From Verticillium longisporum (taxonomy: Eukaryota > Ascomycota > Sordariomycetes > Glomerellales > Plectosphaerellaceae), in the NCBI GenBank assembly GCA_019188255.1, contig JAETXT010000008.1:2728001-2792000 (forward strand): 64,000 nt of DNA, in the 5' to 3' direction. This document shows, in pieces, positions 44,223 through 55,833 of this stretch. The notes under the pieces were generated by a model. The model searched no databases, was not told the origin of the DNA, and saw only the letters and a list, made by a program, of their open reading frames with translations. Both the position numbers and the translations under genes were made by a program. Numbering within the stretch: the stretch's first letter is position 1; the number at the start of each line of letters is the position of its first letter.

Positions 44223-45809
44223 TTACTCGTCGTCGCTCTCCTCCTCCGAGCTCTCCTCGGCGGCGGCGGCAGCGGCGGCCTTCTTGGCGGGCTTCTTCTT
44301 CTTCTTGTTGTTCTTCTTCTTGCCGGTATTTCTGGCGATGGGCTGCTCGAGGATCTTGAGAATCTCCTCATCCTCAATCTTCTTATCCGTCTTGTACTTG
44401 CTCAGGTCAAGCGCAGGCGCGGCACCGAGCTTGGTGATGCCGTTCTTGGTGATGGCTATACATCGTCAGTATATGAATCTATCATCGTTTCTTTCATGAC
44501 GGCTCCCGGAGAACAGAACATGGGTGACTTCACATACCAATCGTGGTCAGGAGACGGCCAACAGGTGAGTTGTCCTTGTCACCAACGACCTCGTACTGGC
44601 GGAAGACGTTGCTGCGGACGCACTCGACGACACCAGTCTTGGCATCACGCTCGTCCTCAAGCTGGCGCAAGCTGAAGGGGAAGACGCCGAACTTCTTGAC
44701 AACCTCGGAGAGGATCTTGCGCGACGTGGGGCGCTTGAGGCCGTAGGTCTGGAGAGTGCGGCGGTGCAGAGTGGTGCGGTTCTCGTACTGCTTGACCTTG
44801 CCGGAGCCCAGGGAGACACCCGTCTCAACACCCCAGACCTCGCCGAGCTCGGGGACGCCCTCGCCCTTGGAGCCCTCGCCGGGCGCGAGGACAATCTTCT
44901 TGTTGCCCTCGATCTCGTTGCGGTCGAACAGCCACGAGGTCGTGGACTCGACGAGGCTGCAGTCGTAGCTCTTGACGACCTTCTCGAGCAGGCTGGTGAT
45001 CTTGGTCTGGGTAGGCGCCTTGGTCGAGGCGGCCTTGGCCTTCTCGTCGTCGGAGCCGAGGGTGCCAGGGGGATCATGAGGCGGAGGAGAAGCTCATTGG
45101 CATAGTACGTGGCAAGGATCAGGTCGGCGTTGCGGCCAGTGACCTCGCCCTCGGCGCCGGCGATGACGGTGTCGCAAACGATGGAGCCAAAGCCATCGAT
45201 CTGGGCACCGAGCTGGATCTTGATGGGCTCATCGGCCTTGATCTCGACGGCAGCCTCAGACTCGTCGGTGGTCAGGGGAGTGTAAGGAGTGACGAAGGAA
45301 GAGGGCGAGACGGTCGTGGGGTGGGAGAAACCTGGGATGGAAAGGTTAACACGGCGCTCTCTCGAGACGGAAGGTCAGTGGGAGGGGGCAGGCCTACCCT
45401 TGGTGACCTTCTTGCCACGGTAGACCTTGGCGAGCTCCTCCTCAATGAGGGCATCACCCTTCTGGCAGATCTCAACGATCTTGGCGCCGGGCACGATCAG
45501 CTTGGTGACCTCGGCGAGAACCTTCTCGGAGATCTGGGCAGCCGTCTTGTACTTGGTGAGGGTGTCAGGGTTGTTGAGCGTGTAGTCTGCAAGCTGTGTC
45601 AGCACGATATCCAAGGCATTCGGCACGTCGCGCGGGGCCAGAGGGGTCCGGCGTCGCGTGGTGGTGTCTCGAGAGCTGTTGTTGGATGGCGGGGTACGGC
45701 GACCAGATGCAGCTCGAGGTGACGTGACGCACCCACCCGAGGAGCATCGGTCATGGGCACTAGGGACAAGAGAGAGCTACTCACCAACGGCCTCCTGCTT
45801 TTCCGCCAT
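44223..45809 (-). CDS. cdb4: PA2G4/Ebp1/Cdb4-type protein (M24 fold, non-peptidase), one frameshift
   Basis: Four exons: 45809-45785, 45586-45398, 45331-44538 and 44455-44223; about 413 residues if one base is restored. It starts MAEKQEAV and continues DYTLNNPDTLTKYKTAAQIS across a 198-nt intron, the typical opening of this family. The methionine-aminopeptidase-like fold follows (GAQIDGFGSIVCDTV, ATYYANELLLRLMIP), then SYDCSLVESTTSWLFDRNEIEG and FGVFPFSLRQLEDE. The end is a Lys-rich tract and an acidic tail. Members bind ribosomes, structured RNA or curved DNA and lack peptidase metal ligands. The frame breaks after the LRLMIP segment: five G at 45068-45072 (plus strand) where six are needed. 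Downstream the frame is clean, so sequence error is likely in a normally conserved growth gene. Confidence 0.9.
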
Positions 45810-46709
45810 GGTGACTGATTTCTCGATGGCAAAACACTACTTGATGGGAAGAGGAAGGGGGGATGCTGTAGCTGGGAAGACTCGATCGAAGGCTCGGTCG
45901 AGGAAAGTTGTGGTGAGTGGGGGGAGGAGGGAGTGCGTCGCACGAGGTACAGAAGGAGGGGTAGTAGTATTTAGGGTGTTTGCTGTATTTTCGCCAGTTC
46001 TGGGGCCAAGTGCGAGCGCGAGTGGCATTGATGGGTTTTTCGGTGCGGGGCACAGAGCCTGCCTGGCCTGGGAAGCGCCCAAGCCGCTCGACCTGCCCCT
46101 CGACCTGCCCCTCTTCGCTCGTGTCACTTTGCTTCTGGGCATGTAGTCTCCCGCCCTGTTGAAGCGTGCGTGATACGTGCTGCCGAGCTCTCGTGACTTG
46201 GAGGGCGAGCTCCCCTTGGGCTGAGAGGTAGCTCGAGCTACCTACCTACCTTACCTTAAGTAAGGTATCTTACCTAGGTACCTAGGTAGACATCACGTCA
46301 AGGCATTGGGCATTTAGATGACTGCGAGAGCTATCGTCGTCTTTACAAGCTTCCATTGCCCATTCGCAGCGAGATCTCGGGCGGTTCAGTGCATCATTGA
46401 CAGTGAGGCTTCCACAGCAAGCCTTTTCGTGTTGTTCTTGATGGTTCCGCTCCCTGCGTGGGAGAAGGCTTGGAGCATCTCCTCCAACTAGGAGTGACGA
46501 TCATGGCCCTCTTCCTCGTTGTGTCCTGCTGCGTCAGGAGGTGATTGCTATGACTAGACCGACATTGCTCCAGACGGCGTTGATTTTGATCGACCACGAC
46601 CCCAAGGACCAGCTAATCCATCATCAGATGAACGATAGGCAGCAACGACAGCAAACACCACTGCAAGCATCTCTCTTCCCTCAGTAACAACAGACCAGAG
46701 CCCGTTCCA
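45810..46709. other. Intergenic region
   Basis: 0.9 kb without a gene. It contains the promoter of the PA2G4-type gene and a palindrome-rich block at about 46232-46290. Confidence 0.55.
46232..46290. repeat. Palindromic TACCTAGGTA-type block
   Basis: Overlapping copies of CTACCTAC, TACCTTA/TAAGGTA around a central CTTAAG and CCTAGGTACCTAGG form several inverted repeats in 60 bases. The block could fold into hairpins. Similar TACCTA words recur near 43540-43570. Confidence 0.6.
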
Positions 46710-47294
46710 TCACGACCCCTCTGTCGGTTCATCAAGCGGAATGAACGGCCTCATGACCTTGTCAACGTACCAACCCGGCAACCCAAACGCCTCCGTCGCC
46801 TCCCTGATCCCGCGATTCATCCTCCCCACATACTCATCCAACGGCTCCCCCTTGCCAACACAGTGATAATCCACGTACACCAGCGCCTCCGCTTCGCGCC
46901 CTTCGCCCGGCCCCTGCTGCTCCCCAGGCGCGAAGACGAGAACGGGCAGCGTCACCTTTTCATACGCGATCGGCACGCCCTCGTACCCATCCAGCAGCTC
47001 TTCGTCAGCGGGCGGCAGGCGGTAGAGCACGCCGTAGACGCCGGGTCCCGTGGCCGTGCTCGTGCTCGTGTCAGTGGCATCCTTGTTCCCTGACCGGCGG
47101 TAGACAACGTTGGCGTAGCCGCGCTCGTTGATGAGCCACTCCCATCCAGTGCCGAGGAAGGCGAGGCCGACGGGCGTCGAGGCGGGGCAGCGGGTTTTCA
47201 TCTGGGTCGTGCTCAGGTTTGAGCCGTAGGCAAAGTATAGTTTGTGCTGTTCGGAAGACGTGGCGTTGGCGTCTGGTTCCTGGGTATGCGCCAT
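46710..47294 (-). CDS. Gamma-glutamylcyclotransferase-like (AIG2/GGCT fold) protein
   Basis: Intronless, 194 residues from ATG 47294. The phosphate/substrate loop YFAYGSNLSTTQM (residues 20-32) opens the fold. The catalytic acid probably lies in LLDGYEGVPIAYEK, which matches the conserved D-x-x-E-G block of the family. VYGVLYRLP precedes it, and the C-terminus (LPGWYVDKVMRPFIP) is usual for fungal members. GGCT enzymes release 5-oxoproline from gamma-glutamyl amines; many fungal relatives are of unknown substrate. No signal peptide. The upstream open frame to 47531 has no family resemblance and is treated as leader. Confidence 0.9.
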   Translation of the reverse strand: MAHTQEPDANATSSEQHKLYFAYGSNLSTTQMKTRCPASTPVGLAFLGTGWEWLINERGYANVVYRRSGNKDATDTSTSTATGPGVYGVLYRLPPADEELLDGYEGVPIAYEKVTLPVLVFAPGEQQGPGEGREAEALVYVDYHCVGKGEPLDEYVGRMNRGIREATEAFGLPGWYVDKVMRPFIPLDEPTEGS

Positions 47295-49163
47295 GATGGC
47301 GAGCTGACAGTGGTAGAGCGAAGAGAGATGTCCAAGACTCAGTATGGAGGCACTCGTGCTGTAGGGAAGGTCTAAGGTACAAGAATCGTTCGCGTCGCCT
47401 GACGATTTTAAGAGATGAGGCAGGAAGTTCTGAAACCACGTCTGCAGGCGGGAATCCTTGCTGTCTTTGTTCACACCAGCTTCACTTTCGCTCAACGAAA
47501 GCTGAGCATCGATAGGTTTGGCATCAATCACCTCATGTGTCGTTACGTAAGCCGAAGCATGTAATGGTTGTACCGAAAATCAAAGTGAAGCTATGTCCCT
47601 AAATCCAAGGAAAGTTATGTAGTCTAAGACTTGTCTTTGTGATTCTGGAAGACGGGAGAAGAGGCGCCAAGGTGCTCTTGGATAGATCATATATATCGTA
47701 GGCTCGCCTTCGGAGTCCCCTACATTGTCACAGCAGTCGGCCATGAGCCTTCCACACCAGAACAGGGGTTGAAGTAGGAAGATCGTCATGGAAAAGCATC
47801 AAAAACCCAGATGCCATTCGAAAGAGCTGATGGAGCAGCCACGGCATCAGTTCTATATCCATGTTGGTAGAATGCCTTATTACACTGTTACCTGCGCCAG
47901 CAAACGAAACAGGTCAGTATACAAAGGCGGCTGAGCGCAAGACGTGGAAATGCAAGTTCCATCTCAATATCCATCGAAGCCTCTGGAACAAACGACTGCC
48001 TCATGCGTTCTCCCAAGCTTCATGTCACTAGCAGGAAACACAGACAAGTTCGCCTAGCAGCCAGGCTCATGGGTTAGTGCAGGCGTGCTTCCTCTTCAAT
48101 CGCCGTCAACCAGCAACTGCATGGAAGCAGCAGTCCAGAGGCAGCATCGCTTGCGAGCCTCATCAGCCCCTGAGCGACAGACCCGCGCAATCACGACAAA
48201 CGGGGCCCAGGAGAACACAGCAGCAACTAACAGTAACAGGCCTCAGCCCTGTGGCATTTCCCTTCTCTACTCCTACCAGCATCTACTCCTACCAGCAAAA
48301 GCCCCCTCCCCACAAAGCGTCTCGTATCTTTGCAACCCTCTCGTCTCCCTCCTCCTCCTCCTGGCCTCCCACCTCCAGATCTGTCAGCTCCGAGTTCCCA
48401 ATAGCTCCCATCAACCTCGCAGCCGTCTTCCGTCTTTCTCCCAACCCATACCAAGCGCCTGCCATAATGAAAGCCAAAGGAAAAAAAAAAGGAAGATGAA
48501 AATAAAAAAAACCGACACAGCGAGATTCAATGACGAGGGGGCAAAAATGGGGGGCGAGAGAGTACAACAAACAGGGGTGCAAAATGAGGAGGAACCCGCC
48601 CAGCCCGCTGCTCGCAAACAGCCTTGTCTACAGGGAATAGGGATTGGAAGGCTACACTGTGCCTTCTTCTTCCCAGGGTCGTACTATACAGAGGTGCCTG
48701 ATGTCATCTTTTTTTCGGTTGGGAGAGAAACAAGGCCGGTGGCGCGAGCCTGTACTGGTATATGGAGACTGTCGATAAGCGTGGAAGAGGACGGCATGAT
48801 GCGTCAGCTGTGAGGTCGCTTGGGCAGAACGGATCGGTTGGCTGCCTCCAGTTGTGTCCAGATGCTGTTCGAGGTGGACAGGCGTTGAAGAACCTGACCC
48901 TGGATCCAGTGTAATTCCCAGCATTGGCTTGTCTGGTCGAAGGACTGCACAGACCGCATCTTCACATCATGCCAGGAAGCGTAGGGGTAAGAGATCCAAG
49001 AGAATGGGCCTGCACGCCTCCATTCTCCCGTCCTGGCCTGTCTAGCCGAGGACGAGACATGGAGAGGAATTCACAGCATCCATGTGCTGTCGTCGTAGCC
49101 CATATCCGGGCCAGGAGAAAACGTCTCCAGGAAATCCAACGTCTCTTGCGACAGGTGGTTCAC
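47295..49163. other. Intergenic region
   Basis: 1.87 kb with no recognised gene. A 242-codon plus-strand frame at 48085-48813 is Ser/Gln/Pro-rich and has no domain; A-rich stretches (48478-48512) break it up. Probably promoter and UTR sequence. Confidence 0.5.
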
Positions 49164-51449
49164 CTAAACCCCCGACGCCTCGACCTTGAGTTTCGGTCGC
49201 GTATCGAACCCGCACCGCTTATCCACGTTCTTGCGATGGTTGCCCAGCCCCAGGTGCCGCTCAAAGTTGCCCGTCGTCATGTCCGGCCCCGGCGTGTACG
49301 ACTTGCCAGGACAGTCCGTGCAGCGGATGCGCGGGAGGAACATCCAGCGGTGCCCGGGAGGTGTCGGCTGGCCAGCGGGGATGACCACGGGCAATTCCGT
49401 CTCGGGGTTGATGCAGGAGTGGCGCATGATGCCTTCGAACTGATCGTGGGGATACGTCTCGCGGAGTTCCTGGAGGCCTCGGGAGAGCCATTCAGGCGGA
49501 GGCGGCTACAGCGACAGTCAGCATTGGAGGGTGCATGGTTCACGGCCGCGGCAAGTCTCTTACCGGTGGCGGAGGGGGTTGCCCCTCGACCGGGTTCGGT
49601 GCCGACACGCCGCCGAGCAGCGCTTGCGGAGCAGCCGGCGTGCCAGCCTTGGGCAACATCTGGTTGTTGGAGGCCGGGGTCGAAGGTGGCGGCATGGAGC
49701 TCGGCGCCCTGTTGATGCTCGGCGTTCCTGGCGTTTGCGACCCGCTTGGGGTGATTCTTGCTTTCGGGTTCTGGAGGAATCTCCTCAGCTTCTCCTTGTT
49801 GATCTTGAGCGTGATGATCATGGTCGTCGGCTCCTCCGTGTCGTCGCGCAGATCACGGCCGTAGCGGCCGGCATTCCTGCGCGTCTCGTGATGGTGAATG
49901 ACGCTCGCCTCAGGGGTCTCGGAGCGCCCCAGGTTCGCCATGCGTTGCTGGGCGGCCGTGGCGGCCCCGCGCAGGCCCCTCGTCCTCGCCGTGCCGCCGC
50001 CGAGCTGTGAGATGGCGGGCGAGTCGGGTCCTGAGTCGTCGCTCGAGTCGGATTCGGAGAGATCGCCATCGCGGGCGCCTGGCCTCTTGCGTGTGCGGGG
50101 GCTCCGGCGACCCTCTTGTACAGCGTTGTCTCGTCGAGGCTAGCAGCAGCGCCGGGCAATACAGATGAGACGATGAGCGTGCGAATTGTTCGTTGACGGT
50201 CCTTGAGATCGGGGAGCTGGGGTCCGCCTCGCCTGTTGATGGACCTCTTCTGTCGCCTCTGCTCTCTTGAGAAGACGAGCTCGTTGCGTTCTATATCCAT
50301 GTCGTTCAGCTCATAGAGGTATGGCGCGTACTCCTTTGCTTGTTGCTGTGGTCGGAAGACGGCGGGTAGTGGCGATGGCAGGAAGGCGTTGATGAGGTCG
50401 GGATCTTCCACAGGGCGCCCATCAAAGGGATGGCCGACGCCATAGAGGCTGCGCGTGAATAGCTGGGTCTGCTCTCGAATGCAGTGCGCGATGGCGGTCG
50501 TAAATTCGCCAGAGAGGGACAGATCGCGCGCCATCGTGGCGGCAAACTCTTCAGGCGAGTTCAGAGGGTTGTTGATCTCCCACTCGAACTGGTCCACCAA
50601 GGTATGCTGACCGATGGTGATGTTCAGCTTGACCAGTATCCTCATCTCGTCGTTCTTGTACGCTGAATAGGGGAGCTCGGGGTCGAGGGCATCCTCTTCG
50701 GAAAAGGCAAAGGGGTAAAAGTCCATCAGCTGGTCGTGCATCTGGTGCACAATGGCATCGTGGACGTGCTTGTTCGCCGGGCCCACCTCCAAGCCTATGT
50801 CTTCGATGAGCGTCTGCGCAAATGTGTCCAGGTGCACGATCCGGTCGTGGAGGTTCCACGTGAAAGTATCTCGCAGCTTCAGCTTATCCGTGTCGACGTC
50901 GATGCGCACAGGCACCAGCTCTTCGTGCTGCTCGGCCTGCTTCTTGATGTCCTTTTTCTTCCAGGTCAACGGCGGCGATCGCCTCTTTCCGAGTCGCGGC
51001 TTGAAAGCCGGGTAGAGGATTTGGGTTGGAAACGCCGTCTTGACCCGTGGGTCGATCTCTGTGTGGCCGTTGCCCCAACCGGCATAGCCCTCGCCATAGA
51101 GCCGGGCGGGCGGAAAATGCTGGCGGTGAGTCTCGCGTATGATCCTGTACTCGGCGATCTTGTCGTTGTAGCGCTGGAAGCTGTCGGCGTTGTACCGCAT
51201 GGCGATGCCCTGAGCGGCCTGGTTCTCCCAGTCGCGCGTCACGTAGCGTTCGACCATGAGTTTCTGGAAGGATTCCTTGTCGCGCACGAGAACGGCAGGC
51301 GCGGGCTTGGCCTGGGCATCAGCTTGGGACGCGTCATCGTTGCCGTTGGCCGAGGCGGCTGCTGATGAGGCAGAGGCTGTCGCGCCGACAGGTGTGGCCG
51401 AGGGTGTGGGTGTCGACGCCGACGTGGATGTTGATGGTTGCGCGGCCAT
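49164..51449 (-). CDS. SNF5: SNF5/SMARCB1-type chromatin-remodelling subunit (one frameshift)
   Basis: Two exons, 51449-49564 and 49505-49164, about 742 residues once one base is restored. After a Ser/Thr/Ala-rich start comes AVLVRDKESFQKLMVERYV, then the SNF5 domain made of two imperfect repeats: PVRIDVDTDKLKLRDTFTWN with LIEDIGLE, and ILVKLNITIGQHTLVDQFEW with ATMARDLSLSGEF. The C-terminus has a GATA-like zinc motif (RIRCTDCPGKSYTPGP) and GNFERHLGLGNHRKN, as in filamentous fungal Snf5. The protein is a core subunit of SWI/SNF-type (or RSC-type, Sfh1) remodellers. The frame is lost between DETTLYKR and SPRTRKRPGARD, at CCC 50111-50113 (plus strand) where a fourth base is needed. The remainder is intact, so this is probably sequence error in an essential-type gene. 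Confidence 0.9.
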
Positions 51450-52179
51450 GGCTGTGCGCCGAGTCGCCGCGGCGATGCGGCAGGGCCCGTCGGGGATCGA
51501 TCGGAAGGAGGTTCGGTTGTATGTATTGTGTGGCGACTGCACGCGACGTGTTGGGATGTCGTCGTTGCCGATGGCGGGCGGATCTCCAATTTCTTATTTC
51601 GAGGTTGGGTCGATGAAGCTGGGAAGCCTCATGTTCGCGCTTGCAGGATTGGACTGCCGTTTCCGTGATGCGGTGTTGCTGCTAACGCGGCAAAGTACCC
51701 CCGACCGTGTTACAGTGGGCAATTGGGCGGAAGAGACTTGGCTCTGCTAGCGCGTCAATTGGTCCGACCCTCTTTGGTCGGCATTTCGGCTAACTACATG
51801 AGGCCAGATAACGAGGTGAAATTGTGGCCGTCACTGCCTTGCTTCAGGATCGCATGAACGGCCAATGGGAGTTACCTTGCTAAGCCGTATAGGACAGCCC
51901 CTGATTGCAACCTCGTTGTGAGTGGACGTACATAGTAGGTCAGATTGGGACGCAGGCCAGACCAACTGACAAAATCAACACTATCACAGGGCAGGTGGAA
52001 GAGGATCCATCTCAAAAATCAACGCTTCATTTATGCTTCATATCGTCTTATACATACATATATGCAGAACGATACTGCCCGAGGGAACTACCTAGGCTTC
52101 TTTCTTGAAGTGACAATAAAAAACAAGACGCCGTCGCGATGCAAATGTATAAAAAGCCACCGTCTTCGCTCCCAATGCT
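51450..52179. other. Intergenic region between the SNF5 promoter and protease 3' end
   Basis: 0.73 kb without a gene. The left part is the SNF5 promoter and the AT-rich right end is probably the protease 3' UTR. Confidence 0.55.
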
Positions 52180-53654
52180 TTAAATAAAAAATGACACAAA
52201 CCCAAGGATCCCACTGATGACGCCAGCCAGAAATGGCCCAGCCAGCGGCGTCAATACATGAGCCGTGCTATGCGCGGCCGCGGCGCCTCCACCGCGGAGT
52301 CCATGCGTGGCAGCCACCGGTTCGGCAACCGTGATGGCCGACGGCACCGAGCTGCGGCCCGTGCCAATCTCCAAAATGTTGGATCTCGTCGCGTTGAAAC
52401 GCGTCTGCGCCAGCGAGATCTCGTTGTTTTCCATGTCGTACACAATGTAGGCGGAGCGCATAAAAGTGTCGCCCAGGACATGCGTGCCGGCACCTGCTGG
52501 AGCGAGCCCGAAGAGGCAGGCGGGCGCGCCGTTGGAGAACGTAGGCTGACGACCCGTAATCTTGAAGAGATCGAGAACAAGCTCGCTGATGGGCACGGTG
52601 ATTTTTGGCTTGGAGAAGGTGAAGGTCATGTTGGCCGGGGACTGGCGGAGCGCGCAAGGCACGAAAGCGACCGCTTGCTCTTCTTGGTAGACGGCACCGA
52701 CCATCGAGTAAATCTCCTTGACCATGGCGTCCGGGAGGTAGGAGAGGGACGACCCCGAGTCGAGGAGGACGGCAATGGCCAGGTCGGAGCCCATGGTGGT
52801 AGAACCAAGAGTCACATCGGTCAGCGTCACAAGGAATTCGGAGTGGATGTCGGCGTGCATCTGAATGGGGAGTGTCTGAAGCTCGCCAACAAAGTGCTCC
52901 GTATCCACACCGCCGAACAGGATGCTGCCGGTTGAAGCGCTGAGGCTGTTGAGGTACAGACTGAAGGCATTGGACTGAATAAGACCTTGCGCTTTCATCT
53001 TGGCCGCAATGTTGTCATACGGATCCATCCCTGCCCGGCCAACCTGAACCTCATTAATGGGATAGCCGACGCCCAGAATGCCCTGCGCAGCGGAGCTCTC
53101 ATAGCCGATACCAAACTGGAAATCGGTGAGCACGGTGCCGCCAATGTTGAAATCGTCAGTCACGTAGTCGCCCGTGGCGCCGGACCCGTCGACGTAGGAG
53201 ATGTTGAAGTAGCTGCCGAGATAGTTGTATGACGATGACTGATTGGCAGCATACATGCCCGATAGGGCACAGGGATTAGGGACCTCCTGACAGAGCTGTG
53301 AGTTGGCAGTGTTGACCCAGAGATCACTGCTGCCTGTATCCAGATGCAGGCGGAACTGCTGTGGAGGGTTGCCGAGAGTGGCGTTGACAAAGTACAGGGT
53401 TTGCTGAGAGGGTGCCGGTCAGTAGAATATTCCCAGCTGGCCGATGGCGCCGTACGTACCAGGTTGTCTAATGAAGCTGTAACAGTATTTCTCCGCCGCA
53501 TGCCATTCTTGTCGTTTGGAGCCTGGATGATCTTGCTTTCCAAGTCGAAACCGATGACCCGCGCAGGGCTGCCGTCCCTCTTCCGTAACGCGACGGCCTC
53601 GCCCGTCGAAGACAAGAGCAGGGAGGAGAGAACCCATATTGGTATTGTTCTCAT
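52180..53654 (-). CDS. Yapsin-like GPI-anchored aspartyl protease
   Basis: Two exons, 53654-53460 and 53403-52180, 472 residues. A signal peptide covers about residues 1-20 (ending GEAVA). The pro-region has dibasic sites (LRKRDG, MRRRNTV) where processing may occur. The two pepsin-family catalytic motifs are LDTGSSDLWV (Asp87) and LLDSGSSLSYLP (Asp280). FNISYVDGSGATGDYVTDDF forms the flap region. The C-terminus is a Ser/Ala-rich linker and a hydrophobic tail (FLAGVISGILGFVSFFI) typical of a GPI-anchor signal. Yapsins act at the cell surface or wall and cleave after basic residues. No lesion is seen. It should be a secretory-pathway wall enzyme unrelated to the metabolic cluster. Confidence 0.93.
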
Positions 53655-55833
53655 GATGGCGGAGAATGATGATGGCGGAGAATGAAGGTGAAGGACAGCC
53701 GGCGACTTTGCTGACAGACCGGTGCCAGGGGCGGGGCAGAACTCAGGAAAGACAAGAGGCGTGTTGTGATACCATCGGACTGACTGACGGCTAAAAGACA
53801 ATCAATGTTCTATTCGTCGAATGAAGGACTTGAAAAAAGGCCTCCCAAGAGGCAAGTCGACGCCGGGCCGAGAAGAAGAATAGAAGGCGATGCTCGTGCA
53901 AGAGTGGTGAGCTGTAGATTGACAAGAAATTAAGCCCGCTTATGGTCGGTCGTATGGTAGTCGAGATGGAGGAGCCCTCGGTATTAGCGACGGTCCTGCG
54001 CGCAAATAGGAATAGGCGGGACAGACAAAGTGAGTATACAGATAGACGAAAGGAAAAATACGGGTGATCAGAGTCAAGAATTCAAAAGAAGAGGGATGAG
54101 TGTTTGGTGTCGGAGACTACCGATAATGATATGTAAGGGTAGCAAAAAAGAAGAACGACTTCGCAAAAGCAGGGTCAAGGGCATGAGAAGACGAGAAACC
54201 CGAGAGACTGGCAGATCGTCTTGGAATAGAACAATGGGTCAGGGAACAAGACAGCGAGCGGGGAGCACGGTACGCTGGTTGACACGGCCAAGTGCTTTTT
54301 GCTGGGGAGTCCGAAAAACGATTTTCACCCCCGACGGCCCTCACAGAGGGGAAAGCAGAGTGGTGAATGCTACAAAGGTCATCATGCTTGCCGGGGACCC
54401 AGAGGAGTCGCTTGTTTGGAAAGCCGTGAAGAGCTCGTCACCAGCGACAAGTGTGAGGGCGGTGGTGTGTCACTGCGCGCTCGAGTCGGGTCAGGGGACC
54501 AAAGAGAGGGCGTTGGCGCGAGGTTGAAACACGAAGGACGTCTGGGCGTCAGGGAGCCGAGCGACTTCTGTTACAGCTCGCGTGGATCATCAGACAGGTC
54601 TGGAACCGCCGCAGCCATGCCGCCTGAACCATTCAGGCGAGGTAGCCCAATTCGAAATGGCCATGGCCGCAATCGGCAGAGCAGATCGTAGGGCTGGGGA
54701 GTCGTCAGCGAGACGGGGCGTCGTGAGTATTTCATCAACATGGTGCTCCGCGCCCCCAAACGCAGATCCCCATACTGTTTCCTCGGGCCAAGGCGAATAG
54801 AGTGCTTTGCCGCAAAGCTTGTCGTACTCGGTACACCATCTAACATGGGGGAATGGGGAATTCGTCTGCTTTCCTTTGGCGACGGGACAATGTCGATGAA
54901 GACCGGCGACTATGCAGCGTGTTTGAAGCACGTCATACAGCAGCAACCCATGAGACCCGGTTCGTTCGCAACTGTTCCCAGTCCAAGAATGGTGGGCTGT
55001 TATGTTTCGCTCTGCGATTTCCATCAGACCGATTTCAGACTTCGGACGGCGGTGAAAAGACAGGCCGATGGCGTGGCCGTGGATGATGATCATGGTAGCG
55101 ATGGTGACTGATGGATCCGAGGAGTGGCGCGTGCTGGACATGATCGCCGTGATGTCCTGGGGACATGGGGCAGGTTCCACAAGGAGCACAAGGAGGGGGG
55201 GCGGCACCAGAGGCAGGAACGCCCTGTGCGTCCAGGCGTCCAGTGGGCTTATGTAATGCCCAGAACCCCTGACGAGGTGCTCCTGCCGTCTTGCCATTGC
55301 CATTCGTCAACCACCTAAGGTACCAGTCAGACGACGCCTCTAAACACCAGGCGACCTACACCACCATCACCAATCATCCTCTACTTTATCTGGATGCCTG
55401 GACATCGACATGATCTTCCAGGAAGACTGAGAGGGAGCCGGCAAGCCACGACTCTTGGCATGACACTCTCGATCTGCGATGAAGCGACATGCCTCTGCCG
55501 TTGCACCATTCGGCCTGGGTGGTCATCGTACCTTCACCAGCTCAAAGTACGCCGTGAGGCTGAAGTCCGAGATAATCAGCCCGACGGCTGTGCCTCCCGT
55601 CACAATATTTTGCTAAATGTCTGCCTGGAATGGACTCCGTATAACTCGCGACGATGAATCGAAATTTTGAATAACGCCGTGCCTCGTGCCCCTCCCCTGC
55701 CTGACCTGACCATTCTCATGCAAACCATACTCGCCTCTTCGCCCGCTATGGATCTCGTCGCAAGCATGTACCGCTGGTTCGTCAAAGGGCACCCTACGCA
55801 TCAAGAAGCGCCCAGCTAACATCTTCCCCCAAA
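53655..55833. other. Intergenic region
   Basis: 2.2 kb without a recognised gene. A minus-strand frame at 54590-55303 (237 codons) has no domain and odd composition. It must contain the protease promoter at the left and the V-ATPase gene promoter at the right. Confidence 0.5.

Noticed and set aside
48085..48813. A 242-codon plus-strand frame
   Set aside because: Starts from a non-ATG codon, crosses A-rich runs and has no domain.
54590..55303. A 237-codon minus-strand frame
   Set aside because: No recognisable motif or splice support; likely chance.
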